The notes: generated by a model from the sequence alone, not told the origin. 64,000 nucleotides of DNA from Purshia tridentata (GCA_003254885.1 QANT01007002.1:30786-94785); one strand, 5' to 3'. Shown: positions 12,571 to 24,440, counted from the stretch's first letter. Program-made: numbers and translations.

Positions 12571-12958
12571 GAAAAATATTTGGGTCACTCTACCCTTGAA
12601 ATTATAATTTCGGTAATGTTGATGCATAATCGGAATCGTTCACATTTTAGATCACCTATTATAGATCATCTATGCAAAAAATCAATTCAATCGGAAATCA
12701 TTTGGTTTTATAATTGTTGTCAATTAAATAGAAAAAATTAATGGTTTCGAATTAAAGAGTGATTTTTTGACCAAACCGTTGATTTTTTATATTTAATTGA
12801 CAACAATTCTATAACCAAATTATTTCCGATTGAGTTGATTTTTTGCATAGATGTTCTATAATAGGTGATCAAAAATGTGAACGGTTCCGATTATGCGCCA
12901 ACATTGCCGAAATTATAATTTTGAGGGGTGGGGTGACCTCTTGACCCAAAAATTTTTC
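12571..12958. mobile_element. 388-bp MULE-type MITE with 9-bp target duplication
   Basis: The two halves are near-perfect inverted complements around about 12740-12790. The left end GAAAAATATTTGGGTCA matches the reverse complement of the right end (GAAAAATTTTTGGGTCA) at 16 of 17 positions. It is flanked by the 9-bp direct repeat AAATGGAAT at 12562-12570 and 12959-12967, and 9 bp is the Mutator-superfamily target length. It has no coding capacity, so it would need a transposase in trans. A second copy begins near 63898. The transcript would fold into a long hairpin, a possible small-RNA source. Confidence 0.85.
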
Positions 12959-12967
12959 AAATGGAAT

Positions 12968-15088
12968 TGTCACTTGATATAACCAACATACGTGTTATAA
13001 TATAATTTCTATTTAAATTAAGTATTTTGAATTAAGTTCAAATCGAGCTCTCAACTCACCCAAAGCCAATACACGTAAAAAATATATTTTTCACCTAGGG
13101 TGAAAACCGTACTTTCTAATTACCAAGGATTAGTGTGTTGGTGTGATATGAGGTCAATCTTTGGTTGTGTTAGGGGAGGGCTAAGAGAAATTGCCCAATT
13201 TGTTTATGTATAAGGTTCATAATTTATATCAATTAATTGTAGATGTAATAGTATTGTTGAGAATAATGTGAATTAATGTCTTATATTGAAAAACTAAAGT
13301 TTAACATATGTATTTATAAGGTCTTAGGCTTCTCCACCCATAACCAATTGGTTTTGAGATAATCAGAGTAGATTCAACTACGTGTATTATAGCGAGTGAT
13401 CATACGTGCTCCACGTCACTTAATATAAATATGAGTTGTTTACGTGTTAAGTTTGAGTGATACCACAAATGCAGGAGCATGTAAAAATGTGAAATTTTGT
13501 CCCACATTAGAATGTAGATTCCTTTAAATATTTTTCTTTATAATATTTTGGTTGCCGTTCTCTCATATAAGAACAACTCCTCTTTAAAAAGAGACTCAAC
13601 CCCGAAAGTGATATGAAATTACTCTATCTTAAAGAAATTCTAGAACCTGTTCACCATGCTTGACATATACAAGACAGAGGCATGCATATATATGCAACCA
13701 AGAAAGGGCTGTAAGGTGTGTAAATTCTTGTAGATACTTGACTTTTCGAACAGGGGTAACTGCTTCCTTAATTTGTGCGCGCATGTTTGTATCACTATCA
13801 TCATGATTTTGATAAAATGTCGATTTTTTCTTGATAAAGATATGAAATGTCTATTCAACATGTAAATTCTTTTTTAATTAAATTTAAAAGTAAATGGAGT
13901 GACTAATCACTCATAAAATAAACAAAACTTGTGTGGTGCAAATATACAATGCGTGGGATATAAAAGAGAAATGAATGATTAAAAGGAAAATTAACCAATA
14001 AAAAAAAAAATCATTGCGTGCATAATGGTTTATGGTTAAACTTATAAAGAGTTGAACATTTTTTTAAGCAATTAGCAAATGCGATCAATCAAACATCGAC
14101 TTTAATAATGATCTAATTAATTTTATAATCTGATAACATAACAATTGTTGTCAATCAAACTATTTAATAGGATGTTTATTTCTTATGAAAAAAAATGTAA
14201 AGTTATCTAAATACAGCACTACATCACCAAATGTAGCACGTATCATTACGTTTTGATTATTTTTATTTCCGCATTATTTTCAGATTACAATTCTACGTAA
14301 CAGAAAAATCCTATTTAATACGAGATGATATTGAGGGTCATTAAATCGTAATTACCAGGATTATGACCCAAAGGTCTTAGCTTAAATCACAAGGGCCCCA
14401 CTCCCACTCACCATGGGATCCATCGTTTACCCGAAAACAAAGAAAGGGCCAGAAATGAATGGGACCCGTCAGCAAGGAACCAATCCGATCGAAAAGGGTG
14501 CACGTGATAGCGCGTCACATTGTCAATAAACCGCGTGAACCGACCCATGCATGTATGAAATGAAGTAAAACATAGGCAACTGTTTTCAAATGCCTCCCTT
14601 TCTTTTTTTGGTAAACCATAAAACCCGCCAAACATGTACCACACAACAAAATTAAAATCCTAAATATCCGGAACCTGAGTCATGACATGACCAACCTTTT
14701 TTTTTTTTTTTCCTTTTTCTTTGAGAAAAGCACCTCAATTATATTATTAATTATCATAGTATCCAATGAAGACAACATTTATGGAAATAGATGCTCTACT
14801 AATTTTATTGACTTAATCTTAGATAATATTCAAAATAATATTATAAGGATATAACAGTGCGTTGGTTATTTTCGTTTTGAGTTTAAAAATCAAGTAGATA
14901 ATGACTAAAAGGCTAATTTAGGATATATGCATACAATCATGTAAAGATAGAATCAGCAATTAATACAAATTCTTGAAATATATTAATTTTTGTCATTTTT
15001 CTTATTTCTCATGACTTGAATATGTTGAACATGTAATCTTATGAATCTACTTAAATTATAAATAAAAAACTTATCTATAATAAAAATT
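12968..15088. other. AT-rich intergenic DNA
   Basis: About 2.1 kb with no supported gene. It has a (T)n run near 14698 and scattered poly(A)/poly(T). Short open frames here lack splice sites, codon structure and recognisable motifs. Confidence 0.5.
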
Positions 15089-15233
15089 GGGTTAATTACA
15101 TTTTTGGTCCTTGTGTTTTACACGAAAAACAAATTTGGTCCTTATGGTTTCAAAATTCTAATTTTGATCCTTGAGTTTTCGTTCATTAACAATTTTGGTC
15201 CTTCAGTGGTATTTTGCAAATTACATGTATTTA

Positions 15234-15563
15234 TCTATATATATAAAGCCAGAAGAAGAGTAAAATGGTTAAATTTATTAATTTCAAAAATACCTCACTT
15301 AAAAAATAGGTATTAGTAAAATGGTTAAATTTATGAATTTCAAAAATGCCTCACTTAAAAAATAGGTATTCATAATATTATTTATTAATAAAAGACAAAA
15401 ATGTAAAATAGAATAATTAAAATTAAAAAAAAACAAAAAAATAGTATTACACCCTTATTTTTAGCAACTCACTTCCACACAACTATTATTTTAAGACAAA
15501 TAAATTATTAAAATTTTTAATTAAATATTTAGAAAACGCGCAACACTCGTGACAAGAGACTAG
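15234..15563 (+). mobile_element. Helitron-like non-autonomous insert
   Basis: It starts TCTATATATATAAAG after an A and ends GACAAGAGACTAG before a T, which is the 5'-TC...CTRR-3' between A and T expected for Helitrons. A short GC-rich palindrome-like stretch (cgcgcaacactcgtg) lies ~15 bp before the end. A ~53-bp segment ending in aaaaaataggtatt is tandemly doubled at about 15260-15368. No RepHel coding, so non-autonomous. It is nested in the inverted-repeat element. Confidence 0.5.
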
Positions 15564-15790
15564 TATATATAATGGGAGAATGAAGAGGAAGGTTAAACAT
15601 TCATAAATCCAACATTACCTTTTCTTAATTAAAAGATTAAAATCAAACAACTTAATATTTTGAGAGTAAAATAATAAAATAGAATAATTAGAATTGAAAA
15701 ATAAAATGAAATAAAAAATCACACCTCTCCTTATTTTTAGCAACTCATTTACCCCCATTAATTCTTTTGTAAGAAGAATAATTTCTTTTT
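15564..15790 (+). mobile_element. Second, truncated Helitron-like copy in tandem
   Basis: Immediately after the CTAG end of the previous insert the sequence restarts with tatatataatgggagaa and then follows the same order of blocks: aatagaataattagaattgaaa, then cacacc..cttatttttagcaactca. This suggests two head-to-tail copies, the second lacking a clear 3' end. Confidence 0.4.
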
Positions 15791-16331
15791 TAAAAAAATT
15801 CTATTTAAAAAAGGTCAAAAAAACATATATAAATATTTAAGGATGAAAATTACAAATGGACAAAAACTCAAGGATCAAAATTGGAAATGGACAAAAACCC
15901 AAGAACAAAAACTGGAATTTTGAAACTACGAGGACCAAATTTGTTTTTGGAGTAAAACCCAAGGACTAAAATTAGAATTTTGAAACCACGAGGACCAAAT
16001 TTGTTTTTGGAGTAAAACACAGGGACTAAAAACGTATTTAACCCTTAAATATAAGTAGACAAATGCTAAACATTTTTTTTTTTAACAAATGCAATCTGAA
16101 CAACAACTTATGATTAATGGCACACTAGAAGAAAAAAATGGGTGAAAAATAAACAAAGCCAACACCACCACTGCACAAGCCCACACATTTTAACCATAGT
16201 AAGTAATGAATGCATTATTATCTAAACTTACAAACCTCTACTAGACACAAATCAACTCCTCCATGCGAATAAAAAAAATAACATGCCAAAAATCAGAAGG
16301 ATCACACAGAAAAGGGAAAGAACCAACTCAC

Positions 16332-16374
16332 CGTAATCTGGAAGGACCCCATCATGCCTTAGCATATCCTTCAT
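16332..16374 (-). pseudogene. Possible orphan first coding exon
   Basis: On the minus strand an ATG at 16372-16374 opens MKDMLRHDGVLPDYG, followed directly by a good donor (G|GTGAGTTG) at 16331. The upstream 16375-16500 could be leader. No continuing exon is seen before the repeat element at 16045, so the gene has probably been cut off by it, or the exon is a captured fragment. I do not recognise the peptide. Confidence 0.3.
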
Positions 16375-16872
16375 CTCAAAATCAACATCGAATCTCCAAT
16401 TTGACCCACAAAAATTGTATTTTCACTACAAAACGATGATATTCCCACAAATCTCACAGATTCCCTGTCAACCCACTAAACCCTAAAGGTTAGTTGAAGA
16501 ACAGTTGAGATTCCTCTAGAAAGTTGAATTGGTGAGAATAGAGCGAAATCAAAAGGCCTTTTGAATAAAGGTAATTGTTAATTAACTATGAAAAGACAAA
16601 AAAACCCTGAAAAAGGGTCATGTGCGTTGCACATGAGTTTTTTCGATGGAACTTTCTAACAGATTGGATAGAATTAGATGTAAAAATTTAACTCAGGAGG
16701 CAACTTACTTCAATTTTTATTGTAGGTGGTAACATGCAAATTGAGTCAAAGTTTAGGTGAATATCTTGCTAAAAAACCTAATTAAAATACATGACTACCA
16801 TAGTGAGAATGCCATGGTCAACATATGAAGGAATTCTCAATTGACTAACCACCCCACCAGCCACCTATAAGT

Positions 16873-19003
16873 TGTAACGGCCCGTACCTTTCTAAGTGAA
16901 TTATAGTAGGGCCCATAGTTGACTTTTGCTCTAAGAGGGATTTTAATTTTGACCTTTGGTCTGTTATGAAGGCCTCGAGCTCACGAGTTCATTGACATGT
17001 GGCATGGGTCGTTTAGAGCTACGGTTAGAAAGTTATGAACGTGACAAGTGACCCAAAAGTTGACTTTTGAAATTATTTGGAGTTCAGACTTGACTTTGAC
17101 ATGGTTGCGTAGAGCTTGACTCCACGAATTCGTAGACACGTAGCATGTATCGTTTGGAGTTACAGTTTGAGAAATACAGGGATTTAAAGTGAGGGGCAAA
17201 CTTGTAATTATGTTGAAGTGGCATTTAATATTACAGAAATTTTTGGAATCTCCCTCTCTCTCTCCTTTATCTCTTGCACAGCCCCCCAGCCTGATATCTC
17301 TTTCTTCCTCTCTCCCCTGCATGACCACCCAGCCCATTCCGGCCAACCCAGCCCCCACTGGCGACTCTCCAGCCGTTGACTAGCCTACCCAACTACTCCT
17401 CCTGCAGCCCCCAGCCCCCTCTCTTCTCTCTCTCGAGCTCTCTTTCTCCTCCCTGCGCGCGCGTGGCTGTTGCCATCTAGCTTGGCCTATTTCCGGCGAC
17501 ACCAGACAATGAGACCGGCTGAGAATCACTTCTCAGCCACCGACCATCCTTTCTTGAGCTCCCCTCCACCGGTTGTTGCTCCCACGCGCAGCTTCGAGCT
17601 CGAGAAGCCTAGCTGCACCATGAGTTCCTTCGCCAATTTCAGCCGTTTCCAGCCACGATTGGCCCAGGTTCTTGGCGACATTCCCGAGTCCAGGGACGAT
17701 CCAGTCGGAGACCAAAGCTAGGCTATCTCTATGAGTGGCCCTTAATCTTATTAAAGTTCATTGAATTTTAAATGTGATTCATGTTTTGAGCTAGTTATGA
17801 ATTATTGATTATTGAAATTGATTTTGAGAACTTATTTATTCTCGAATAAGTTTGAAAGATTGATTTTATTTATTAGTTTATAGTGACTATTGGTTCTTGA
17901 GAAAATGATTTAATTTATAAGTTTCGAGTTTGGTTATTGATTTTACTATTAGCTCTAAAAGATTTTGAATTTGATTCTTGTGGTTTGGGGTGAAATCTTA
18001 TGGGTTGATATTGTTTTAAAGCACCCTATTGGTATCCAGTTCAGCATATCAATTTGTATAGGTCTTTGTGACCCATCACGGCACACACTTGGGCTTTGGG
18101 CCGTGTGCCAGGATGCCTTGCCCTTTGGGGGTGACCCTGCATGCACGTACGGTAGATTCAGTGGCCTTGCATGTATATGACAAACTCTGGTTCTGCACAT
18201 GTACGGCAGAATTATTGGCCCTGAATGCGTACGGCAGGTTGTGGGGCCCTGCGCATGTACGGCAAGATTGCTGGATATTGGATTGGGTGAGAGTGTTCTT
18301 TTTTTTTTTTTTTATNTTTTTATATCAGTTTACAAAGATATTTCTTGAGTATATAGATTACAGTTCTTATTTGATATTTTGGTAGCTTGACCAGTTATAT
18401 TTATTTATCAAAGACTTTGAAATGGATTTTCAAATGCCGTTTTACATGTACTTAACGGTGAATTTTATTAAGTATTTTAAACTGGGGGATTTCAAAGAGA
18501 GAGACGTGAGGTCTTAGTGCCCAATTATTTTTATAGTTTGCCATAATAAATGGATTTATTTATAAGTTAAGTTTAAACACTTATTATTTTCGTCCACTTA
18601 CTGAGTCATCTCACTAGTTTTTCCCTTTATTGTTGTTTTAAATTTCCCCCCAGGTTGTAGCGCTGGAACGGTCGAGCCAGAGACGTCAAGGCAATCTAGT
18701 GAACTTTTGAAATTTGTAGGAACTAGTTATCCTTGTAAATTTTATTTCCTTAGTTAAACTTGTAATACCGCTCTGATAATCTAGTTTAATACTTAATTAA
18801 TTGGTCTGAACCTTGGGTCGGAGACCCCCTTATTTGTGGTAGAGGTGCTGTGTTTTAGAAGTGTTCTTCGTAGGTTTCGTTTAAAAAGGGTTAGTCTAAT
18901 TTCAGGAGAAGTTCTGCCGAATTTTCAGTAGGATTTTCCTTGATATTGGATTCCCGCAGGATCACTCCAAGTTCCAGGGTAGAATTCGGGGACGGTCCTA
19001 TCA
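16873..19003 (+). mobile_element. Solo LTR, 2,131 bp, with 5-bp target duplication
   Basis: It begins TGTAACGGCCCGTACC and ends GGACGGTCCTATCA, the TG...CA ends of a Ty3/Gypsy LTR, and is flanked on both sides by TAAGT (16868-16872 and 19004-19008). No gag-pol follows, so this is a solo LTR left by recombination between the two LTRs of one element. It contains a CT-rich leader-like region (17250-17450) and short tandem motifs (gtacggcag at about 18190-18270). The last ~390 bp recur as a fragment at 39251-39650. An N lies at 18316 in a poly-T run. Open frames inside are not genes. Confidence 0.88.
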
Positions 19004-19326
19004 TAAGTCATGAGCATATGCTAGTCCAAACACACCTCACAACGTAATGACTTGACTAGGCCCGTCACAACTTTATTAACACTACTTCTAAAAGTTTTAG
19101 GGGATTGAACCCAAGGTCACTATTATAACCCTTACTATTAGACCTATCATAATAAACATAATAATAATATATTATAACAATTTAAAATCACACACACACA
19201 AAAGAGTCCATAGTCAGGAATGTAGGATAAATCTCATACGTGGAATCCAATGCTCTTCTTACTTATGCATCCCCGTCCATCTCGAATCCATCCTCCTTCC
19301 TATCATGTCACAAAAAATCCTTTAGT

Positions 19327-21285
19327 CACTACAAGAAAAATAGGTTATAAGGGCAAAAATGATTCGTCCTTAAAAAAAATAGTAGGGGCGGATAAACGCC
19401 CCTAAATGGAATAGGGGCGTTGGAAGGGCAGAAATAATAAGCGCCCCTATTGCGAATGTCGCTAATTAATTTTAAGGGCAAATGTTACTATCTATCCGCC
19501 CCAATATAAATAGGGGCAGATAGTTATTTGACTCTATTTTTAATTAGAACCAAATTATTTTTTTACTTAGAGGCAAATAACAAGTGCCTCTATTTTATTT
19601 GAAAATAAAATAGGGGCGGATAACAACCACCCCAAATTTATTCAAAAAAATTGTTGGGGCACTTTATTATCTATCCCATATTAATTCCATGATTATTTTC
19701 ACCTCAATTATTATTATAAATTTATTTCAAAATAAATTAGGGGCGGATAACAACCACCCCAAATTAATTCAAAATAATTATTGAGGCACTTTACTATTCG
19801 CCTCATATTTATTCTGTGATGAAGTTTGACTTATTTTAGAGGCGCTTAGTATTCGCCTCTATTATTATTTAAAAATAAATTAAAAAATTAATCTGAAAAT
19901 TAAAAATAATTTTGTCCACACCTACAAACATAATTAACCTCTTTTTTTTTTTTTAACATATGATATTTATTTGATATTAGTTTTCAACTGAAAAAAAATA
20001 TATTATTAATAAATCAATCCCAAAAAATATTATTAATAAATTTGAGCATCATAAACAACGTCAATTGTACCAATATATTACGCCCTATTGAAAAATTATA
20101 AATAACATAAAAAAGTACTAGCGTCACACATAATTCTACCGCTACAAAATCAAATAACAAAAAAATGAAGACACTCACATACTTCTACTCCTCTCAATGC
20201 CGATTAGCCTGTAGAAATTGATCCATTAAATTTGTTGGTTCAATTTGAGTCTCCCCAAGCATCCCTCTAAATCCTCGTGGTGTATTGGTAGATGGAGTCT
20301 CACCAAGAATCCCACGCGACCCACATGTTAAGCCAACTGAAATCTCACCATTCAATCGAGTTGGGTCACGAGATGTTGAGCCAGTTGATGTACTATCACT
20401 AAGCATTCCAGTAACACCACATGGTGTGTATGGTGGTGGCCCATAATAAAACTGGGGTGGCTGTGACTGAGGAGTCGCCTGCATAAAAGATGGCTGCACA
20501 TGAGATGGTGAATTAAGGTAGGTTGGTGCTGGCTCATAGTAATAACGGGGCGGCTGCTACTGAGAACCCTGTTTCTGTTGCTGAAAACTCTGTTGCTGCT
20601 ACTGAGAACTCTGATGTTGAGAAGGTTGTTGCTGCTGTGACTCCAGTGAAGAATTATACAAATGGGGCAATGATTGTTGTAGTAACACTCTCATCTGAGC
20701 CATCTCTCTTGCTGATTGTTGTAATTGCTTATTCATGTCTTCATATTTTACCTTTATGTCTTCACATTTTTCCTTCATGTCTTCATATTTTCCATTTACC
20801 TCATCACATTTTTCCTTCATGTCTTCATATTTTCCATTTACTTCATCACATTTTGCCTTCATCTCATAATACTCATGATCCCTTTTTCTTGGTCGTTGAG
20901 ATAATGATACCTCTCAAGTTTCTACCCATGGCACCATATCAGGAGTCACCCCAAAGGAATAACCACGAACTCGATCTCTCCGCTTAGGAGCCTTTACCTT
21001 AGCATAGGCCCTTTGCCACAACTCTAATGTCGGTTCTTCATCACCAACCAATTCCTGCAATTCTTGGTTCATCTTCTCCTATAAAAATATAAATTGAAGT
21101 TTATTAATATATTATCATATACATAAATATTTACAAATGGTTTAAAGGTTATTAAAAATTTGTCAAACTTACATGCAATTTCTCAAAGACACTATCAATA
21201 AAAGGGCGACCATCTTCGTGTCGGCATCGATGAGTATATTCAAAGAATTCCATCTCATTAGGGGGATGACCATATTCTTTCTCCT
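19327..21285 (-). mobile_element. CACTA (En/Spm) element fragment with transposase C-terminus
   Basis: The end CACTACAAGAAAAATAGG at 19327 is a CACTA terminal repeat. It is followed by ~550 bp of subterminal repeats (GGGGCGGATAA and AGGGGCGTT variants in both orientations). On the minus strand, 21173-21285 and about 20195-21075 encode pieces of a plant En/Spm transposase-type protein. These include an EKEYGHPPNEMEFFE segment, then a coiled coil with four near-repeats of KCDEVNGKYEDMKE, then a Gln-rich tail and a Gly/Pro C-terminus. In-frame stops (for example about 20922, 20598 and 20562) show decay. The opposite end is missing. Confidence 0.75.
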
Positions 21286-21390
21286 ATTAGGATGCATAAT
21301 TATAACATAATATTTAAATTTCTCAAAAGTCATTCTTCATTTTTCACTTTACAGAATGGAATATATAATGTTTTCCAATCTAGATTCAAT

Positions 21391-22110
21391 TCAAAACTTC
21401 CATCTCATGGGATCATTGTGGTCAGTCAGAAGGGCCTCGAGACTATCATAAGTGATAAGTGTATCACGGGCTTGTGCTAAACTTAAAGTGGTTTCATACA
21501 TAGGACCAACAATGTTCATAATGATGGTAACAAGATCATTGTCAGTGACAGGATGACCAGCAAGAGCGAGAGTTTCAGCCAAGGATGATTTTGTCCAAGA
21601 AATTAGACATGGACATGTCACCTCAAATGGTGAGAATGAGTTCCCTTGCAGGTAAATAATACGATTCTGGTTTAGAGAGGCTTGTTTCTCTAAGGAAACC
21701 TAGGAAGCGCGAGAGGAAGTAGATTGTGCCACCTTGGATAGCACAGATGGTGTCAAAGAAGCATTGATTCAGCCGAGGACTATTTGATCTTCTTGAATCC
21801 AAGACTCATAGGCTGGAGAGACGGTTTCAGTGATTACTCTAGCTTCATTGGTGAGAAACGCTGGAGGACAAGGTTTTGACCCATCCACATAGCCAAGGAG
21901 ATTACGACTGCAGAGGGCAGGGACAATTTGAGCAAGCCACAGAGTATAATTGGAACGATGAAGTTTGTAGGTAATGAGGAAGTTAGTAATATGAGGAGTT
22001 GGAGTTTGGGAGGAAGTATTCGCAAAAGTATTAGTAGGGAAGGCCATAGGAAATTTAGAGGGGGAACTCGTTGGACTGTGTATGCTCCGATATCATAAAA
22101 CACAGTGCAA
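21391..22110 (-). mobile_element. Ty1/Copia 5' fragment: primer site and gag
   Basis: On the minus strand a degenerate primer-binding region (GATATCGGAGCA, about 22084-22095; the usual form is TGGTATCAGAGC) precedes an ATG at 22047. That opens a Copia gag N-terminus with HRSNYTLWLAQIVPALCSRNL and LLGYVDGSKPCPP. After an interruption at about 21620-21768 the frame resumes with AETLALAGHPVTDNDLV, as in gag/UBN2 domains. The fragment stops abruptly at about 21391 next to the CACTA remains. No protease, integrase or RT is present. Confidence 0.75.
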
Positions 22111-22464
22111 ATCAAGATACAATATGGCTGAAGGCCTTAATTAAACAGAGCCCATAATCTTGTTTTGTTTATAGTAAATACAAGCAGTGCTTTCCCTTCA
22201 AGGATAAGCCATAATTGAAATACAAGGAAATTCAAAATACATGGATCAGGTACGTTGGGATGAGTTATTTGAATTTGAACTTGGAGTTGCCTTTTTGGTT
22301 GCTAGTTTTAACTGTTTATCAAGGTCTTCCCCCATTGAAAATGCAAGCAATCAAAGGCTAAAATAATGGGATATTGATTGATAAGTCCATTTAGACACTT
22401 TTATAGTTCATTTAGCCCAAATACCAAAAGATATAAATCCTGCTGGCCCATTTTAAAAAAATTA

Positions 22465-22760
22465 GGTGCTACAGTAACACCGTTACTGTAGCAGCGTTAC
22501 TGTAGCACACTATAATACCCTTAAAAATTGTTACTGTTTAGACAGTAACAATTCTTACTTTGCCAAAAAAGAAAAAACTTGCGCAAAATTTACATTTTTT
22601 TTCTTGTATAAACACATAAAAAATAAAATGAGATAATTATCCAAACACCCATTTTTTTTTTTCACATCCTAAGAATTGACACTATTGAATTATAACAATT
22701 ACATTATGAATCAAATTAAAAAATTGTTACTGTCCATTAGAGAACAATCAAGCATTGTAA
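22465..22760. repeat. Degenerate GTTACTGTAGC / ACAGTAAC repeats
   Basis: Short direct and inverted copies of GTTACTGTAG and TTGTTACTGT precede the regular 109-bp array. This looks like an eroded shoulder of the same repeat. Confidence 0.5.
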
Positions 22761-22761
22761 T

Positions 22762-23088
22762 TGTATGTTATTGTTACTATCTAAAAGTAACAATCGGGTA
22801 ATTATTACTGTTACTATTAGACAGTAACAATCAACCGATTGTTACTGTCACATAGTTACAATCGGTTAATTGTATGTTATTGTTACTATCTAAAAGTAAC
22901 AATCGAATAATTGTTACTGTTACTGTTAGACAGTAACAATCAACCGATTGCTACTGTCATACAGTAGTAATCGGGTAATTGTATGTTATTGTTACTATCT
23001 AAAAGTAACAATCGGGTAATTGTTACTGTTACTGTTAGACAGTAACAATCAACCGATTGCTACTGTCACACAGTAACAATCTCAATTA
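22762..23088. repeat. 109-bp palindromic minisatellite, three units
   Basis: Units start TGTATGTTATTGTTACTATC at 22762, 22871 and 22980, exactly 109 bp apart. Each contains inverted pairs such as GTTACTGTTAGACAGTAAC and CGATTGTTACTGT / ACAGTAACAATCG, so single strands would form several hairpins. No coding function. Confidence 0.85.
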
Positions 23089-23253
23089 TTGAATCACTAC
23101 AACAATCTCATTTCAATTGTTAAATTAGAACAACAATCCCACCACAATAATTAATCACAACAATTCCATGATATGAGGAGTAGCTATCCACTTCCAAGCA
23201 TCGTCTCATTTACAGCTTCTTGTTTATCAAATTGGATTATACTTTACCACTCT

Positions 23254-23696
23254 TTATATCTCATCTTTCGGAGAAAATGAGCACCCCAAGAACTCAGCCA
23301 GCCTCCTCAAGAGAACAGTTGGCTGTTCTTTCATTTCCTCATACAAGCAGAAAAATATTCTTTTAGGCCTTTCCAAGCTCTCAGTCCATACAAACACACT
23401 CCCCTGCATAAGTTATCAAATGCTTCTTCAAGTGAACTGGTGCCCCTGCTCCCGTGTCTCAATTTTTTTGTGAAGTGCCAAAGTGACACGAATATGTCCT
23501 TGGGATCTCTACACAAATAAACAACCTTGCAAGCAGAGTTCTTAATATATTCAAATACGAACACATATAAATTCAATGAGGCATTCATTGTTCCAAAACA
23601 ATGATGAGATTTACATTTATTTGCAATAATAGAGCATCGAATATTGAACGGGAATGGCAGTAGGGTAATAACACATGTTTTATATTTAGTAATCAT
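23254..23696 (-). pseudogene. Cytosolic (flavonoid-type) sulfotransferase pseudogene
   Basis: On the minus strand one frame reads NSACKVVYLCRDPKDIFVSLWHFTKKLR then RGTSSLEEAFDNLCRGVCLYG. This is the conserved mid-part of plant cytosolic sulfotransferases, which transfer sulfate from PAPS to phenolics, and includes the CRDPKD.FVS PAPS-binding segment. A deletion just after CLYG shifts the frame; the next frame then continues with RLAEFLGCSFSP before a stop at 23254. The N-terminal P-loop region, the catalytic His part and the C-terminal GxxGxxK region are missing. It is a truncated, frameshifted relic. Confidence 0.75.
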
Positions 23697-24440
23697 ATTG
23701 CTAACGACATTATTATTTGCATTAATTAATAATGCAGGTAAAGTTAATCACATATATTAAGTCCTCATAAAGCTCTGAAAGCAACGAAAAAAAAAACAGA
23801 TGGATAATTCCAACCATTTCAAATAGGGATTCAATCAACTAGAAGGAGTAATCTCTAGGGTACCTTCTGGAAATGAAAAATTCTGCACTGGCCCACAGGA
23901 AGAAACAAGCTGTGCTTTGGTCTAAAATCAAAGTCTACTCCTGCATAATTTTCTTCTGTATGTTTTGAAACTTTTGGTTGAGGTCTTGTTTAGCTGGCTG
24001 GAATTTCCAATCCCTTCAATTACTCTTTCAATTTTTTAAAGCTATGAATTTGGATTTAATTTTTAAAAAACAATAATTTTTGAGTCCTGTGAGGAAATTT
24101 TATTGATTACACAAAATTACTATATGTAAAGTAAAGATGAACTTAAATAACAAGGAGATTACCTGCAAGTAAGGAGGTCCAAACTTCAAATGTTTATACA
24201 CTTTACAACAAGCAATCATACCCCTAAGTCACCAACACCAAGACACCATTTCAAGCTAATCAGCCTTAGCTTTCTACACCCAACAACTATCACACCCAAC
24301 ACCCATTCCTACTAGCACTTTCACCAGACTCAAAATGAGGCCCAGAAAATTTAAAAAATCACAAACTCTAAAAAATTGACAAGCAAGGCCATGGGGAAAA
24401 GAGAGTCCATAATCAAGAGGAGTAAGATATACCAAAATCA
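23697..24440. other. Intergenic, nothing recognised
   Basis: AT-rich; no coding exon, RNA gene or clear repeat boundary found. Confidence 0.4.

Larger units (their letters stand above)
15089..16045. mobile_element. Non-autonomous element with long inverted repeats
   Basis: The left end begins GGTTAATTACATTTTTGGTC. The reverse complement of the right end reads GGGTTAAATACGTTTTTAG and stays similar for ~80 bp, including TTTGGTCCT and TTTCAAAATTCTAATTTT blocks. The right arm contains a ~58-bp tandem duplication (GACCAAATTTGTTTTTGGAG at 15933 and 15991). Such TTTTGGTCC-repeat ends are typical of MULE-like or related TIR elements in dicots. I could not find a convincing target duplication, so the superfamily is uncertain. 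Confidence 0.6.

Noticed and set aside
14408-14644. Minus-strand 78-codon frame and a 38-codon plus-strand frame
   Set aside because: No splice signals, homologous motif or promoter; the local GC rise alone explains them.
16981-18385. Several open frames on both strands
   Set aside because: All lie inside the solo LTR, overlap each other and match no known domain; one crosses an N.
20523-20987. 154-codon plus-strand open frame
   Set aside because: It is the antisense of the repeated coiled-coil transposase-related sequence; its Leu/His/Ser repeats are the complement of that repeat.
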